64,000 nucleotides of DNA from Leucobacter chromiireducens subsp. chromiireducens (GCF_016758255.1 NZ_QYAD01000002.1:124001-188000); one strand, 5' to 3'; shown: positions 55,301 to 63,234, counted from the stretch's first letter. The notes: a model not told the origin generated them from the sequence alone. Made by a program: numbers and translations.

Positions 55301-58300
55301 GTGAAGTCCTCGAATGGCCTCGCCATCACCGCGAACGACCGGATCCGGCGCGATGCGACGAGCACATGGAGCAGCAACATGGGCGCGCTGAAGATCACCG
55401 AGCGCCTCATCGCCTCCACGCAGCCCTACGGCGCGGACACCGAGCTCACCCTGAACGCGGGTACGGGCTGGACCGAGCGCGCGGGTGAGCTGACTCAGGA
55501 GCGCGCATCCAGCGGGGCAGGATTGCCCGGCGGGGCGGCTGCGCGAGCCACGACCGGTGCGTACGGCAGCAGCGACCTGAACCTCAAGAAGCCGTCGATC
55601 ACGAACACCACGAAGGCCGCCTCCTTCGCCGACGGGACGCTCGCCGAGCTGATCCAGGTGGATGCCGCGGGGAAGTACTGGCTCGCAACCGAGGTGTCGA
55701 ACGCGCCTGAGGACGAGACAAACCCGTACGAGCGGCTGAAGACCGCGGGCGATGTGCACAACGCGCGTTTCGTGGTGACTCAGTTCGTTACGAACTTCGC
55801 CGCAGCGACGGACGAGGTGCGTATCGCGGTCGGTGACGAGGTGCTGGACCGCGCCGAGTTCGAGGCCCGCGGCTACACGGTTGAGCGGATGACGCCGGCC
55901 GAGCCGGCGGTCGACGCGACGCGCAACCGGATCCAGTGGGTGGTCACGCCGCCTGCTGGGGAGCGCGGCACGCGCGGCGAGCTGAAGTCGGGCGAGCGCT
56001 TCACGCTTCTCACCGAACTGCATCTGGTCGACGGCTACGAGGACAATGTCGTCTCCGACGACACGGTCTGGACAGCCGACGAGCTCGTTATGGACACGTA
56101 CGTCTCCCTGATCACGGACGACACGACGCTGATCCCGCGTGGGACCCCCGGAGCCCAACGCCCGGCCGACTTCATCGTCCAATCGCTTGCGTCGATCGCG
56201 TACCACACGCATACGAGCGACCGAGGCACCGGCATCGACATCGACAGCAACGGGGACCTCGCCGGCCGCTACGCCGCGGACTCCGCGGAGATCGAGATCC
56301 TCAAGCCGCGCGCCGAGGTGCGCGTCAACACGACCCGGCCCCGCATCGCCTACTCGAATGGGCTCTCGGGCGATACGTACTTCAACTCCTCGGACACCAT
56401 TGAGTACCTCATCACCCACGCCGAGAACACCGGCTCCGGGCTCACCGAGCTCGTGATCGAGAACATCCTCCCGACGGACACGACGAACGAGAGCACCGTC
56501 TCGGTCAGCAACCAGCCGATCACCACGAACACGCGCTACGTCACCTCCGGCACGTGGGAGCTGCCGCAGCGCACGGTGGACCGGCTCGCCGATGCGGGCA
56601 CCGAGATCGACGACGCTTTCAAGACCTTCGTCTACGTCTCCGACGAGCTCGCCGAGGACGGCTACGAGGCGGGGGCCTGGACGCTGCTCAACCCGGGCGG
56701 CACCTCGATCCTGCGCAACGAGCGCTTCGAGATCCCGGCGGCGACGCAGCCAGGCCTGCAAAAGATCCGCATCGTGGTGCGCGCGCTCGATCCCGAAACG
56801 AACCTCGTGCCGCAGGGCACGCGCCTCGCGATCGACGCGGACCCGGAGACCCCGGGAACGCAGTCGGTGCTCGACACCGATCCGACGAACCGGAGCACCT
56901 CGCCCTACCCGGCCTCGGTCACGGACCACGCGATCTCGCTGGGCGTGCGGATCGGGTCCAACGCGAAGTCGACGCTGTTCGTCTACGACACGGCCCAGTT
57001 CTGGGGCAACTACGTCTCGACGCGGGTGTCAAAGCTCGCGCAGAGCGAGACCCGCTCCTACCTCACCCCGTCGCGCCCCGTGGTCAACGTGAAGTACGAC
57101 TCGCTCTACTACCGCAGCGACTCCACGAAGCCGAGCGATCAGCGCTTCGGGTGGTCCGACATCACGGCGATCGCGCCGAAGTCGTCCCCGCATCTGAAGT
57201 TCAGCGGCGAGTTCATCAACGCCGATCGATCGATGTGGTCGCGCGACGAGGACAACACGTACGCCGAGGACACGTTGGTGAACCCCTTCGTCACGTTCCA
57301 GCTCCCCACCGTGATGGAATCCGGCGGGGCGTTCACCTACGTGCCGCAGGCCGACATCACCGCCGATCACCCGCTCGACAGCGCGCACCGCTCGCGCTAC
57401 TCGCTCACCGCCGCCGACACGAATCTGTGGACGTGGAAGCTCGTGCGCGCCGACGGCAGCGAGGCGGATCCCGAGTCGCACCTGAAGCACACGCGGATCG
57501 CGACGGGATCCTGGCCCGGCTTCGACCGGAACGTCGTGTCGGTGTGGTTCGATGGCAGCGTCATGCCGGGCGACAAGATCGTCGTCGAGTTCATCGGCGC
57601 GGTCGACGCGTACTCGCCCGGTGCTGACGCAGAGGACCTGAAGTCCCGGGCCATGGTGACGAACAACACTGGTCTGCTCCACCCGCTGAACTCGCAGCAG
57701 AACGCGGCAAACCGCCTCGGCTACTCAACTGACGGTCACGACTTCAACGACAACAAACTGATGAACGACCGCTTGGTCTTCTCGGAGAAGTCGCTGTTCC
57801 AGTACGAGACTTACGACAACTTCGGGAAGCGGAAGGTCGCGTACTCCGACCTCAACCGCGCGGGCAGTGTTGCGCCTGAGCAGACGCCTGTGCGCCAGGG
57901 CGGCGACTTTACCTTTGAGGTGTCCGTTGACAACTCGAAGGAAGCGGGAGACCGGCCCTACCCGTACCCGATCATCTACGACGTGCTGCCCTCGGCGGGG
58001 GACACTTCCATCACCAACGCGACGATCCCGCGCGGATCGCAGTACTCGGCCTGGCTCCGCCCTGACAGCGTGAAGCTCGAGCGGGAGGGTGCCGACAAGA
58101 AGACGTACCGGCCGAGCGAGTACACCGTCTTTGTCGGGCCCTTCACGAAGCAGGCCGGCGAGATCGTGGAGACCGAACTGGTGCCCCACGCGGAGGCCGC
58201 AAGCGAGTCGTTCTACGACGCGCTCGGTCTGCCCGGCGCTCCTTCTGCGGTGCGCGATCAACACTTCGTGCCGCTCGCCGACGTGGCGGACCGCCCGGAG

Positions 58301-61300
58301 CTGCTGCACCGCGCGCAGTCGATTCTTGTGCTCTTTAACAGTGCAACCGAGCAGTTGCCCGGCCAGAACAAGCTGAAGCTCAGCTACACGATGCGCTCGC
58401 CCCTCAACGCACCCGTCTACCTGGAGCAGTTCGACGGTGCCGAGCGCAAGGCCGAAGCATCGCTGTGGAACTCATTCATGGCGACGCAGCGGGTGAGCCG
58501 CTTCATCCCGCAGGAGTCGAACAACGCCGGTGTCTACGCGACGGAGAAGCGAGACGGCGTCTACCTCGGCAACTACGTCTGGAACGACGTGAACTACAAC
58601 GGTGAGCAGGACGAGGGCGACGCTGTGCGCGACGGCAACGGCCGCACGCACCTGCAGCCGACCCGCGACCTCGACTTCGACGGCGAGATCGACGATCCCG
58701 GCATCAATGGCGTGCGCGTCACGCTCCTGACGCCCGCGGGGTACAACGTCGACGCGCTCGGCAACCCGATCCATGAGGTCTCGGGCGCGTGGGAAGTCGT
58801 CGACGAAGCCACCGGCACGTCGGTGCTCGACGAGGTGTTCCAGCGACCCATCCCCTCCGAAGGTCCGCTCGTGACCGTCACCGAGTCGGACATCGCGGGC
58901 AACTCGGGGTACTACACCTTCTCGAACATCCGCCCGGGCGACTACCGGGTGCTGTTCGAGTTCCCGCGCGAGTACGATGCGTTCTCGACCACCACGCGCA
59001 CCGTGTTCGAGCGCGCCGGCGTCGAGAGCTTCGCTCCGGGCGAGCCGCTCGACATCCCCGCCGCGGTCGACGACGCCGCGCTCGTCGCCATCACCGAGGC
59101 GGCGACTGTCGACTCGGCGACGGACGACGCGCAGCGCATGAGCTTCGACCTCGGCGTCGCGCAAACCATCGAGTTCGGCGGCACGGTGTTCGCAGAAGAC
59201 ATCGACACCCTCGACGGCTACCAGGCGGGGTCGAACGAACCGGGCATCCCCGGCTACCACGTCACGCTGAAGCACCTGAGCGGCGAGACCGTGCGCGACC
59301 CCCACGGCCGCCCGATGGTCGCCGTGACCGATGCCCAGGGGGCCTACCGCTTCACGCTGCTGCCGGTCGACCGCCAGTACTATCTGGAGATCACCGACGA
59401 GAACGGCGAGTTCAACTCGGAGCGGCTCGTCTCCCCGTTCCTCCACCACAGCGACCCGTTCGCCGAGGCGAACGACAACGACGGCCTGAACGAGAAGGGC
59501 ACGCGGATCGTGAAGACGAACCCGCTGAACTTCGACCTGGAGGGGCTCTTCGCCTCCGGCTTCGCGCCGCGCGAGAGCGTGAGTATCGGCTTCTACGACA
59601 AGACGACGTACGGCGTGATCGGCAACCGGGTGTGGGACGACCGCAACCGGAACGGGCTCCAGGACGCCGGTGAGCCGGGCATTGCGGGGCAGAAGCTTCA
59701 GCTCGAGCAGTACGTCGAGATCGACGGCACTTGGACGCGCACCGACTACACCCAAAACACAGTGTCGAACGAGGACGGCTTCTACTACTTCACGAAGGTG
59801 CCGAGCGTCCGTTACGACGGCACTGAGGCACTGCCGACGAAGTACCAGGTCGTCGTCCGAGAGCTCGTCACCGGCTACACGTTCGCGCCGACGCACGCGC
59901 CCGGGCTGTCGCCCACTGGCACACGTGAGACCGACTCTGATTTCTTCCCGAACGGGACGATGCATGATTCTGGTGTGTCCCTCGGTGAACACCTGATCAG
60001 CGTCGTGGAAATCGACGATGTGACGGGCGTCGTGTTTGGCATCACCGACAACACGATCGACCTCGGGCTCATGGCGCACGCGCGCTCGGAGCTTTCGGGC
60101 GAGGTGTTCATCGACGCCGACGCGAGCGGCACGAAGACCGCGGCTGAGGTCGCCGCCGCCGAGGACCGCTACACGGCGACCCTCGAGGTGCGTACCGCGG
60201 CCGGCTGGGTCACCGCGCGGCAGGACGCTTCGGGGCGCATGATCGAACCGGCTGCGGCGCGCGACAGCGACGAGCCGATCCGACAGACGGGTGTCTCGTC
60301 GTACCGCTTCGAGGAACTGCACATCATCGACAGTGTGCAGCTCACGCCATATGAGTACCGCGTGCGGGTCACCGAGGTGCCGCTCTGGCAGGGGATCACG
60401 GCGCTCGGCGCCGGGGACGATCCCACCGTCGACAACGACTTCACTCAGTCAGCTCGCGGCGCGACGCTCACCGCGGTGTCCGAGCCCCGCGTGCTCGGCG
60501 TGCTCCAGAACGAGCTGCTGCCCATCGATACCCGCACGGGGGTCCCGGCAGAGGACGTCGACTTGGGGCTTGTGCCGCTCGAGCGCGAAGCGCAGGTCGG
60601 TGACTTCATCTGGGACGACCGAGATCGCGATGGACTGCAGGGAGCTGACGAGCCCGGGCTGGGGGGCATCCGCGTGGTGCTCAACCGTGTGGTCGACGGC
60701 GAACTTGTGCCCGTCGCCGAAACGGAGACGGACGCCGACGGAGCCTACGCGTTCACCGTGGCGGTGGCCGAGGAGGATCCCGCGACCGGGCACCTCGATC
60801 AGCCGCACCGCTACGTCGTCGAATTCGCTCTCAGCTCGCGCCAGACGATCTCCCCGCTCGCGGTCGGCAGCGACGACGCGAAGAACTCCAAGTTTGCCGA
60901 GCTGCTCGAAGGTGGCGGCGCGCGCTACGGCCACGCGATCGCGGATCCCGCGCACACCGTGATCTCGGAGGAGTTCTCGCTCGTGTCGGCTGACGGCAAC
61001 GGCCGCGCCGACTACACGACGACGGCAGGGACCGACCGCATCGACGGCGGCGTGATCACGCACGACTCGATCCGGGTTCTCGGAGACACCGTGTACCACG
61101 ATGCGGACGCAGACGGAGCGCAAGGTCCCGACGAGCCCGGCATCCCGGGGATCGAGGCTGCCGTGTACGCCCTGAACCGAGACTCTGGGCTCTGGGAACC
61201 GTACACGGACGTTGACGGTCACCACACGGTCATTACAGACGCGGACGGGCACTACGCATTCACGGTCGAGGTCGCCGATCTCGACAAGGACTCGCCGCAC

Positions 61301-62704
61301 TACCGCACCCCCGCGGAGTACCGCGTGCGGCTCGACGCCCCAGCGAATCTCCAGCTGGTTGAGGTGAACAACGTGTTCTTCCGCCAGCAAGGCGGCGACG
61401 TCGACGGGATCCCGATCCCGAAGCCGTTCAGCACCGTGCTCACCGATCCGATCTCGCTGATCGAAGCAAGGTCCGCGGGATCCGCCGCTGAGGTGCTTGA
61501 TCTTGATGACGCACACGATGTGCTCAGCGCGGACGCCGGTTTCTCCATGTTCGACACCGAGGTGACGATTGGTGGGCGCATGTGGGAGGACGCGAATTAC
61601 GATGGCATTCAGGACGCCGATGAAGCGGGGATCGCTGGCCGCATGGTGACCCTGTGGGAGCGCGTCGACGGGGTGTGGATCCGCACCGCCGATCTTGACG
61701 GCGTCGGCGAGCAGATGACAGACGCCCTCGGGGAGTACCGCTTCCGAGTCGGGCCCACTCACTTCGAGGAGGGGGCTGCGGGATTCCTCGCGCCGCGTGA
61801 GTATCGTGTCACCGCAGAGCGCGCGGGGTACCAGCTCTGGTCGCCGCTCAACGTCGGCGACGATCGGGAGATCGACAGCGACATCAGTACGCTGAGCGAA
61901 ACGACGACGGCACCTGAGCTGCCGCAAGCCGCCTCACACGTGGGGGAGACGCGCGTCTTCTCGATCGTGGATCATACGGACGGTGTGGTCGATCTCGCCT
62001 CATCCCGCGACGACCTGCACATGGATATCGGTGTGAAAACCTACCCGCACCTCACCACCGTTGGGGGAACTGTGTGGGACGACGCGGACGAGGACGGCGA
62101 GCAAGAGTCGGGTGAAGCGCCGCTCGCTGATCAGGAGGTGACGCTGTGGGAGCGCGTTGACGGAGACTGGCAGGTCGCTACTGACGCGAACGGTGAGTCG
62201 ACGCAACGAACTGATGCCGAGGGGCGTTATGCCTTCGCGGTGCTGCCGACCGAGTACGACGCCGCGGCTCCCGGCTACCTGCTGCCCCGCACGTACCGCA
62301 CCACTGTGGCTGTGCCGCAGGCCTTCCGCCTGAGCGCTGGGAGTTTGACGGCCAAGCCCGACGGGAAGCGCGCCGTTTCGCTCGAAGCGCAGATTGTGGA
62401 GTTGGCGGATGCGGAGTCCGAAGCGCTTGAAAGCGCTGAGGGTGCCGATACCGCTGTGGACGATCATGAGCCGTCAGCGACTCGGATTGACCTGGCGAGT
62501 GTGCGCGATGATCTCACGCTCAGCTACCCGTTTGCGCGGGTGCCTGTGCCAGTCACGCCGACGCCCGGCCTTCCCGTGATCGGCGATCTCGCGGTCACGG
62601 GAACCGGGCTCGGTATTGGCGCCGTACTCGGGGTGTTGCTGCTCGCAGCAGGCGGGGTGCTCCTCGGCCTGCGGCGACAGCGCGCGAAGCAGGAAAGCAA
62701 ATAG
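46325..62704 (+). CDS. Giant cell-wall-anchored surface protein with SdrD-B-like repeats
   Basis: 5,459 residues, the largest gene here. Start TTG at 46325: GGGGGA lies 7 nt before and the product opens with a signal peptide (MKKIFSGVASVALVLLLVLS, cleavage after about AVA34). About 35-4075 is a long beta-strand-rich stalk with no family I can name with certainty; many modules look like DUF11/isopeptide-type immunoglobulin folds. From about 4079 onward there are eight SdrD-B-like domains (starts near 4079, 4282, 4427, 4589, 4755, 4918, 5079, 5243), several with a calcium loop such as DDRNRNGLQDAGEPG. The end is the LAVTG sorting signal (5422-5426), a hydrophobic helix and the RRQRAKQESK tail. 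I find no cysteine in the whole chain. Probably a fibrillar adhesin; the ligand is unknown. Confidence 0.9.
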   Translation: MKKIFSGVASVALVLLLVLSDVVGGVSALPAAVAADTPSITLNGTVAEGDPGYLNSKSIVLSAGAETKINYRLVPGYASGAATGVTVAIYLPSLEHVGDGYRVVGRDRAPSPLGVQGRVSAGGGWNVLSDTTVQGGPIVMEYDGDLRAGVNPAFDIFLTTYNDGSDGPYGGVPEGTRFEINGSVSYEMFNRVEGSSWTTPNELDDESRVSVISSDLRWETQIESYVPGGGPDLVPIWDRYQYVDYLYSLSNTSDNVAANIDGYSVTFDIDSTDSDVNGIIPFDINRWRYEEGGPATPNDDRNDTSGQFVGVPGEGGVLIYDVTDWDGTSELTDEIPYTYSGTGMLTIDREHGANKQALTPEGAAGPSERKYLISLPLSRQGFPNPPTTFRVTAITNVLFAKTANWSKTRVVEREIVVPEYAFTFSHTAQQREVVYGYETYTEISELRSASNAPTFDPTVRYELDPDVTPDRVSYEIPETDLERFEDVRVSYRFEDEQRGKTVTESLTPTVSDPDPDTGLVTLTFDLAELQKRDWDHTLVLGLGGRVEAGALLPVTIKVFGAPLRVGDVTSTATAVFIEKIASNDDFGGNTTYTEVPHETPIDASYTVIYPKEVVPNIAVRIDGTADRATVDYGAKTTIDFLFGVNGTTAANSTTTLAVNPKVERLRDAELTLRAALFAQAERVRVSVETIDGTVTRLELGSPAANGDVVVALPEHVAKVMIETDTLATDGAVNFATITAKVGAKLDRQHLINAKIRTYQPKPYDRDATREATGTIDIRLPNELVPAVDVVGIYGSQRTQKTTNVGYESTFEAEYQVDTKGVNSPQASYTIDMLAPTKTGALEFSKIRLQQPFLDAITDPVITFVSASGKEQEFTDSEVAAGDVALTDIAKIVISGKDLRVRGLSAVALVEYRAGIEIGSSQTLRATFTGTQEAPYEETKTARQQNQVNVRETQTAVKVEGVNQVTQPLGAGNAYSVDIYRWWNRGSTYNTQDYTLDQGYKSLGGFTTTLTRPTAASENNDQRVSVDVALPHTQFDLYYLKIREDMRPYLESVDLFRMVDGTEVLWKTVPGDAWVENSQEGAGFWRIATARPATPDSELFTTYDSVTGVSEHPYYKEAWDADVQPDSPVSRVSVHLEFSRESNDAAPQMAGTQNDVIEYMGRFHSSSVKGKQATKLTATDTFGRDRELTRTATTSINSLVAYPFAQSRTGANDNTSLANKVIPMGSAGEYLASIWNVNTANWSYYSGHGPDVYVPAATEYDEWLGMYDPASFHDKLVYEFVYPATPADDAVYNLDATHVSIADTSTLQYLTGVRVTGARGDILSIDFAAPLAQAPRFDYDNSRERGIHDDGDGTFTVSFGQEGSYPKRFEAIFEEVAGFGERTAELDGIAPDTLGASLAEVDVRVAGVVNGNRALQGTTNLYRVPSDTGVKALMHTSSATLTGYTPKLGAKLDMSFDSVKVYDYQADGITPSTTQVAVGIENTSEADIKDAVITFTPDAAYRSQLVAIPEDIFAGDWSVERVTVTQGGTTVEIASDRFIANPETGMREFDLRSLFADGTLRSQPFDVTLGGTATLLKEHIDSISVAFAPRDGTVGLWGSITRGNSNEPLPTRMRDGGDLFVTGVWVDEAADGPSWSSKPTFVTERSKGSDEQIMLHSAFTASAVVTSYNPIFVSAGGGNSGEKPTLRLASSSSSAAAPRVFTRVARMQAHAVHLREDFSRADATGLFYDADTGTQIDFANIAVGDTTRVLYELRNVGTTASDDAGPGSLPVFSPVAHIEAPAFLAVSDVQASSAYLLADPNRAGVIAESVNTAVTVPEDQVRITRQNSKRADVAFDVTLHDGESVFFVVEYTATNDQPSILGATQGKTLQWNVYARPAYTHHFMSYNSDGANGNRVTGSTAAVNFDGDAFAEQLGRLTNTAYRYADPKQLVIESRFDRENVSGEDMTLTVKNIGNEIRHDNTAIDLFLTLDTGGLLGFELTEFPTVPALNVPEGAAASAQPTVLFQDRDGKWVDAADFDASEHTMREINKLWIRYGTVHADAGPSNFEISGIGHWRTPAAQNTKSYRLTSQAQTRLTHQDETGTGIAEYSYRTEAAQTVYKAIPTVEFNIQSFDTRAEATAPYNGAQPGKTGYVAGDDVHYRLTAKNHSTDQGTNTNTPYGKAPLRHPVIVDKIPEYLSTELSRFVHAGELDVAGAVAAGVLEIRMLDAAGTPRDFTLPEVTMRSVTGLDVAGAQTFANDRHNDGWGRLSSAEPVNTTVNPADTIDFNVFSYTFADEDLGRGEQLEIVYSAQARQHDLPRAQYADGTAVFAPLFGWYGSNIPVANSAKQTSMDLAALLHDAGITGDRGHEMTASEFLSNSHSWLPGSNDRRRDASNSPGSYVQATYYDASANVEKSHTAHLRETAASELYTSFSSTALDENFAYVTKARVADGAVTAPERILWAQDGMQLNRAWLSGASEMVPDTERAAWGTDAANFVEHDGSLNSYERHRLGYTPYVEDDYSYAVQLHEEFTVRLHAANLGDRAIGSGLEYTEILPLGISPYDESGQLLGVAALSGGGGELVSEVEILQSPDNDQGYRAPAQSQEAGTYAESTRDDGIPYVLRVRVAGEVTGLFGSAAADQNLQTQRVEIRVRVAGEVPANAQGLSLWHDQFTLSTIAPEEYLEIYGAEYGGFNRSIGVYNTARFPNDGMAQGLNVNDLAYDFGSYTSYFAVEPWGRYVRGLNAQGTATSVDGGRPALVTGDQITMRRPTLRVWSSASKDAYPAGIDSTIEDFSVDLYEEFSIRSTVENQQLEVLGEYNRVNSGYNRYSGENFNDDIWKNAPQTIGGARGTWFEPTVTIALPYGIAPVLADGTVARYDGELAQQQSVEFSASAQTLGLGSSAPARDLSELFDVRVERLEDKLGERFLLHFTARADRATEIATGESLEITPRVATIDTPLYGADTDDSRYQHLLALAGTQRPVFAPVVSERYTTGAPPSLSARDQGVSAAPNNVKSSNGLAITANDRIRRDATSTWSSNMGALKITERLIASTQPYGADTELTLNAGTGWTERAGELTQERASSGAGLPGGAAARATTGAYGSSDLNLKKPSITNTTKAASFADGTLAELIQVDAAGKYWLATEVSNAPEDETNPYERLKTAGDVHNARFVVTQFVTNFAAATDEVRIAVGDEVLDRAEFEARGYTVERMTPAEPAVDATRNRIQWVVTPPAGERGTRGELKSGERFTLLTELHLVDGYEDNVVSDDTVWTADELVMDTYVSLITDDTTLIPRGTPGAQRPADFIVQSLASIAYHTHTSDRGTGIDIDSNGDLAGRYAADSAEIEILKPRAEVRVNTTRPRIAYSNGLSGDTYFNSSDTIEYLITHAENTGSGLTELVIENILPTDTTNESTVSVSNQPITTNTRYVTSGTWELPQRTVDRLADAGTEIDDAFKTFVYVSDELAEDGYEAGAWTLLNPGGTSILRNERFEIPAATQPGLQKIRIVVRALDPETNLVPQGTRLAIDADPETPGTQSVLDTDPTNRSTSPYPASVTDHAISLGVRIGSNAKSTLFVYDTAQFWGNYVSTRVSKLAQSETRSYLTPSRPVVNVKYDSLYYRSDSTKPSDQRFGWSDITAIAPKSSPHLKFSGEFINADRSMWSRDEDNTYAEDTLVNPFVTFQLPTVMESGGAFTYVPQADITADHPLDSAHRSRYSLTAADTNLWTWKLVRADGSEADPESHLKHTRIATGSWPGFDRNVVSVWFDGSVMPGDKIVVEFIGAVDAYSPGADAEDLKSRAMVTNNTGLLHPLNSQQNAANRLGYSTDGHDFNDNKLMNDRLVFSEKSLFQYETYDNFGKRKVAYSDLNRAGSVAPEQTPVRQGGDFTFEVSVDNSKEAGDRPYPYPIIYDVLPSAGDTSITNATIPRGSQYSAWLRPDSVKLEREGADKKTYRPSEYTVFVGPFTKQAGEIVETELVPHAEAASESFYDALGLPGAPSAVRDQHFVPLADVADRPELLHRAQSILVLFNSATEQLPGQNKLKLSYTMRSPLNAPVYLEQFDGAERKAEASLWNSFMATQRVSRFIPQESNNAGVYATEKRDGVYLGNYVWNDVNYNGEQDEGDAVRDGNGRTHLQPTRDLDFDGEIDDPGINGVRVTLLTPAGYNVDALGNPIHEVSGAWEVVDEATGTSVLDEVFQRPIPSEGPLVTVTESDIAGNSGYYTFSNIRPGDYRVLFEFPREYDAFSTTTRTVFERAGVESFAPGEPLDIPAAVDDAALVAITEAATVDSATDDAQRMSFDLGVAQTIEFGGTVFAEDIDTLDGYQAGSNEPGIPGYHVTLKHLSGETVRDPHGRPMVAVTDAQGAYRFTLLPVDRQYYLEITDENGEFNSERLVSPFLHHSDPFAEANDNDGLNEKGTRIVKTNPLNFDLEGLFASGFAPRESVSIGFYDKTTYGVIGNRVWDDRNRNGLQDAGEPGIAGQKLQLEQYVEIDGTWTRTDYTQNTVSNEDGFYYFTKVPSVRYDGTEALPTKYQVVVRELVTGYTFAPTHAPGLSPTGTRETDSDFFPNGTMHDSGVSLGEHLISVVEIDDVTGVVFGITDNTIDLGLMAHARSELSGEVFIDADASGTKTAAEVAAAEDRYTATLEVRTAAGWVTARQDASGRMIEPAAARDSDEPIRQTGVSSYRFEELHIIDSVQLTPYEYRVRVTEVPLWQGITALGAGDDPTVDNDFTQSARGATLTAVSEPRVLGVLQNELLPIDTRTGVPAEDVDLGLVPLEREAQVGDFIWDDRDRDGLQGADEPGLGGIRVVLNRVVDGELVPVAETETDADGAYAFTVAVAEEDPATGHLDQPHRYVVEFALSSRQTISPLAVGSDDAKNSKFAELLEGGGARYGHAIADPAHTVISEEFSLVSADGNGRADYTTTAGTDRIDGGVITHDSIRVLGDTVYHDADADGAQGPDEPGIPGIEAAVYALNRDSGLWEPYTDVDGHHTVITDADGHYAFTVEVADLDKDSPHYRTPAEYRVRLDAPANLQLVEVNNVFFRQQGGDVDGIPIPKPFSTVLTDPISLIEARSAGSAAEVLDLDDAHDVLSADAGFSMFDTEVTIGGRMWEDANYDGIQDADEAGIAGRMVTLWERVDGVWIRTADLDGVGEQMTDALGEYRFRVGPTHFEEGAAGFLAPREYRVTAERAGYQLWSPLNVGDDREIDSDISTLSETTTAPELPQAASHVGETRVFSIVDHTDGVVDLASSRDDLHMDIGVKTYPHLTTVGGTVWDDADEDGEQESGEAPLADQEVTLWERVDGDWQVATDANGESTQRTDAEGRYAFAVLPTEYDAAAPGYLLPRTYRTTVAVPQAFRLSAGSLTAKPDGKRAVSLEAQIVELADAESEALESAEGADTAVDDHEPSATRIDLASVRDDLTLSYPFARVPVPVTPTPGLPVIGDLAVTGTGLGIGAVLGVLLLAAGGVLLGLRRQRAKQESK
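58558..62490 (+). repeat. Array of SdrD-B-like repeat units within the giant gene
   Basis: Eight homologous, strongly diverged units of about 160-200 codons. The last five starts (60089, 60587, 61075, 61559, 62051) are 161-166 codons apart, a regular spacing. Typical opening: V-G-x-x-(V/I)-W-x-D-x-(N/D)-x-(N/D)-G-x-Q-D-x-x-E-P-G and typical ending YRFxV...YRVxV. Units 2 and 4 have lost most of the calcium-loop residues. Confidence 0.8.
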
Positions 62705-62724
62705 TGGAAGCGGAGGAACCCCGA

Positions 62725-63186
62725 GTGGCAAAGCATGGAGTGCCTGAGCGTGAGCACGCAGCGGAGGCTGCGGAAGCTGCGGAGACGACGGCGGCTCAGG
62801 GAACTGGGGCGGAACCCAGCGCGTCTGCTGGGCGTCCCGGTCGCTCTCGGCATCGTGCGCTCTGGCTCGGCGTTGGAGCTGCCGCGGCGCTTGCGATCGG
62901 CGCGGTGACCTGGTCCTTGTGGCCCGCGGGTGATGTGCGCACCACCACGGTGCTTGGTGTGGAGTACTCAACGAACCTGAATGTCGAGGAACAGAACGGC
63001 TATACCTACGTCACGGTGCCCGTCAACACGGAGGTGGAGTCCCTGGTGCTTGAGGTGCCCGACGCCGAGGACACCCGGACGATCCGTGAGTTCCTCGCTG
63101 GCCTCGATACGTTCGTGCCCGGAGAACACGTGCTGTCGCTGGGCACAGCAAATCTGCACATCATCGTGGACGGGCTCGCCGAGTAG
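62725..63186 (+). CDS. Small membrane-anchored protein behind the giant gene
   Basis: 153 residues, no family recognised. An acidic Ala/Glu-rich cytoplasmic start of about 25 residues is followed by a basic stretch (GRPGRSRHR), one TM helix (about 43-66, ALWLGVGAAAALAIGAVTWS) and an extracellular domain of about 85 residues (TTTVLGVEYSTNLNVEEQNG, then VPVNTEVESLVLEVPDAEDT). The GTG at 62725 is chosen for CGGAGGAA 6 nt before it; an earlier GTG at 62704 in the same frame overlaps the giant gene's stop by one base. Close coupling suggests a partner, assembly helper or regulator of the giant protein; this is inference. Confidence 0.75.
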   Translation: MAKHGVPEREHAAEAAEAAETTAAQGTGAEPSASAGRPGRSRHRALWLGVGAAAALAIGAVTWSLWPAGDVRTTTVLGVEYSTNLNVEEQNGYTYVTVPVNTEVESLVLEVPDAEDTRTIREFLAGLDTFVPGEHVLSLGTANLHIIVDGLAE

Positions 63187-63203
63187 GCGGAGGGAGCTCC
63201 TCC

Positions 63204-63234
63204 TTGACCCTCCCGTAGCGGGAGCCTGCATCCT
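63204..63234 (+). promoter_or_regulatory. MerR-type 19-bp-spacer promoter and operator
   Basis: -35 TTGACC (63204-63209), a 19-nt spacer containing the dyad CTCCCG-TAG-CGGGAG (63210-63224), -10 CATCCT (63229-63234). The overlong spacer with a dyad is the hallmark of MerR-activated promoters. The -10 ends 6 nt before the ATG, so the mRNA should be leaderless. Confidence 0.85.

Noticed and set aside
58472-60322. Open frame of 616 codons on the minus strand inside the giant gene
   Set aside because: Arg/Val/Asp-heavy composition typical of antisense frames in GC-rich DNA; the sense strand encodes clear SdrD-B units.
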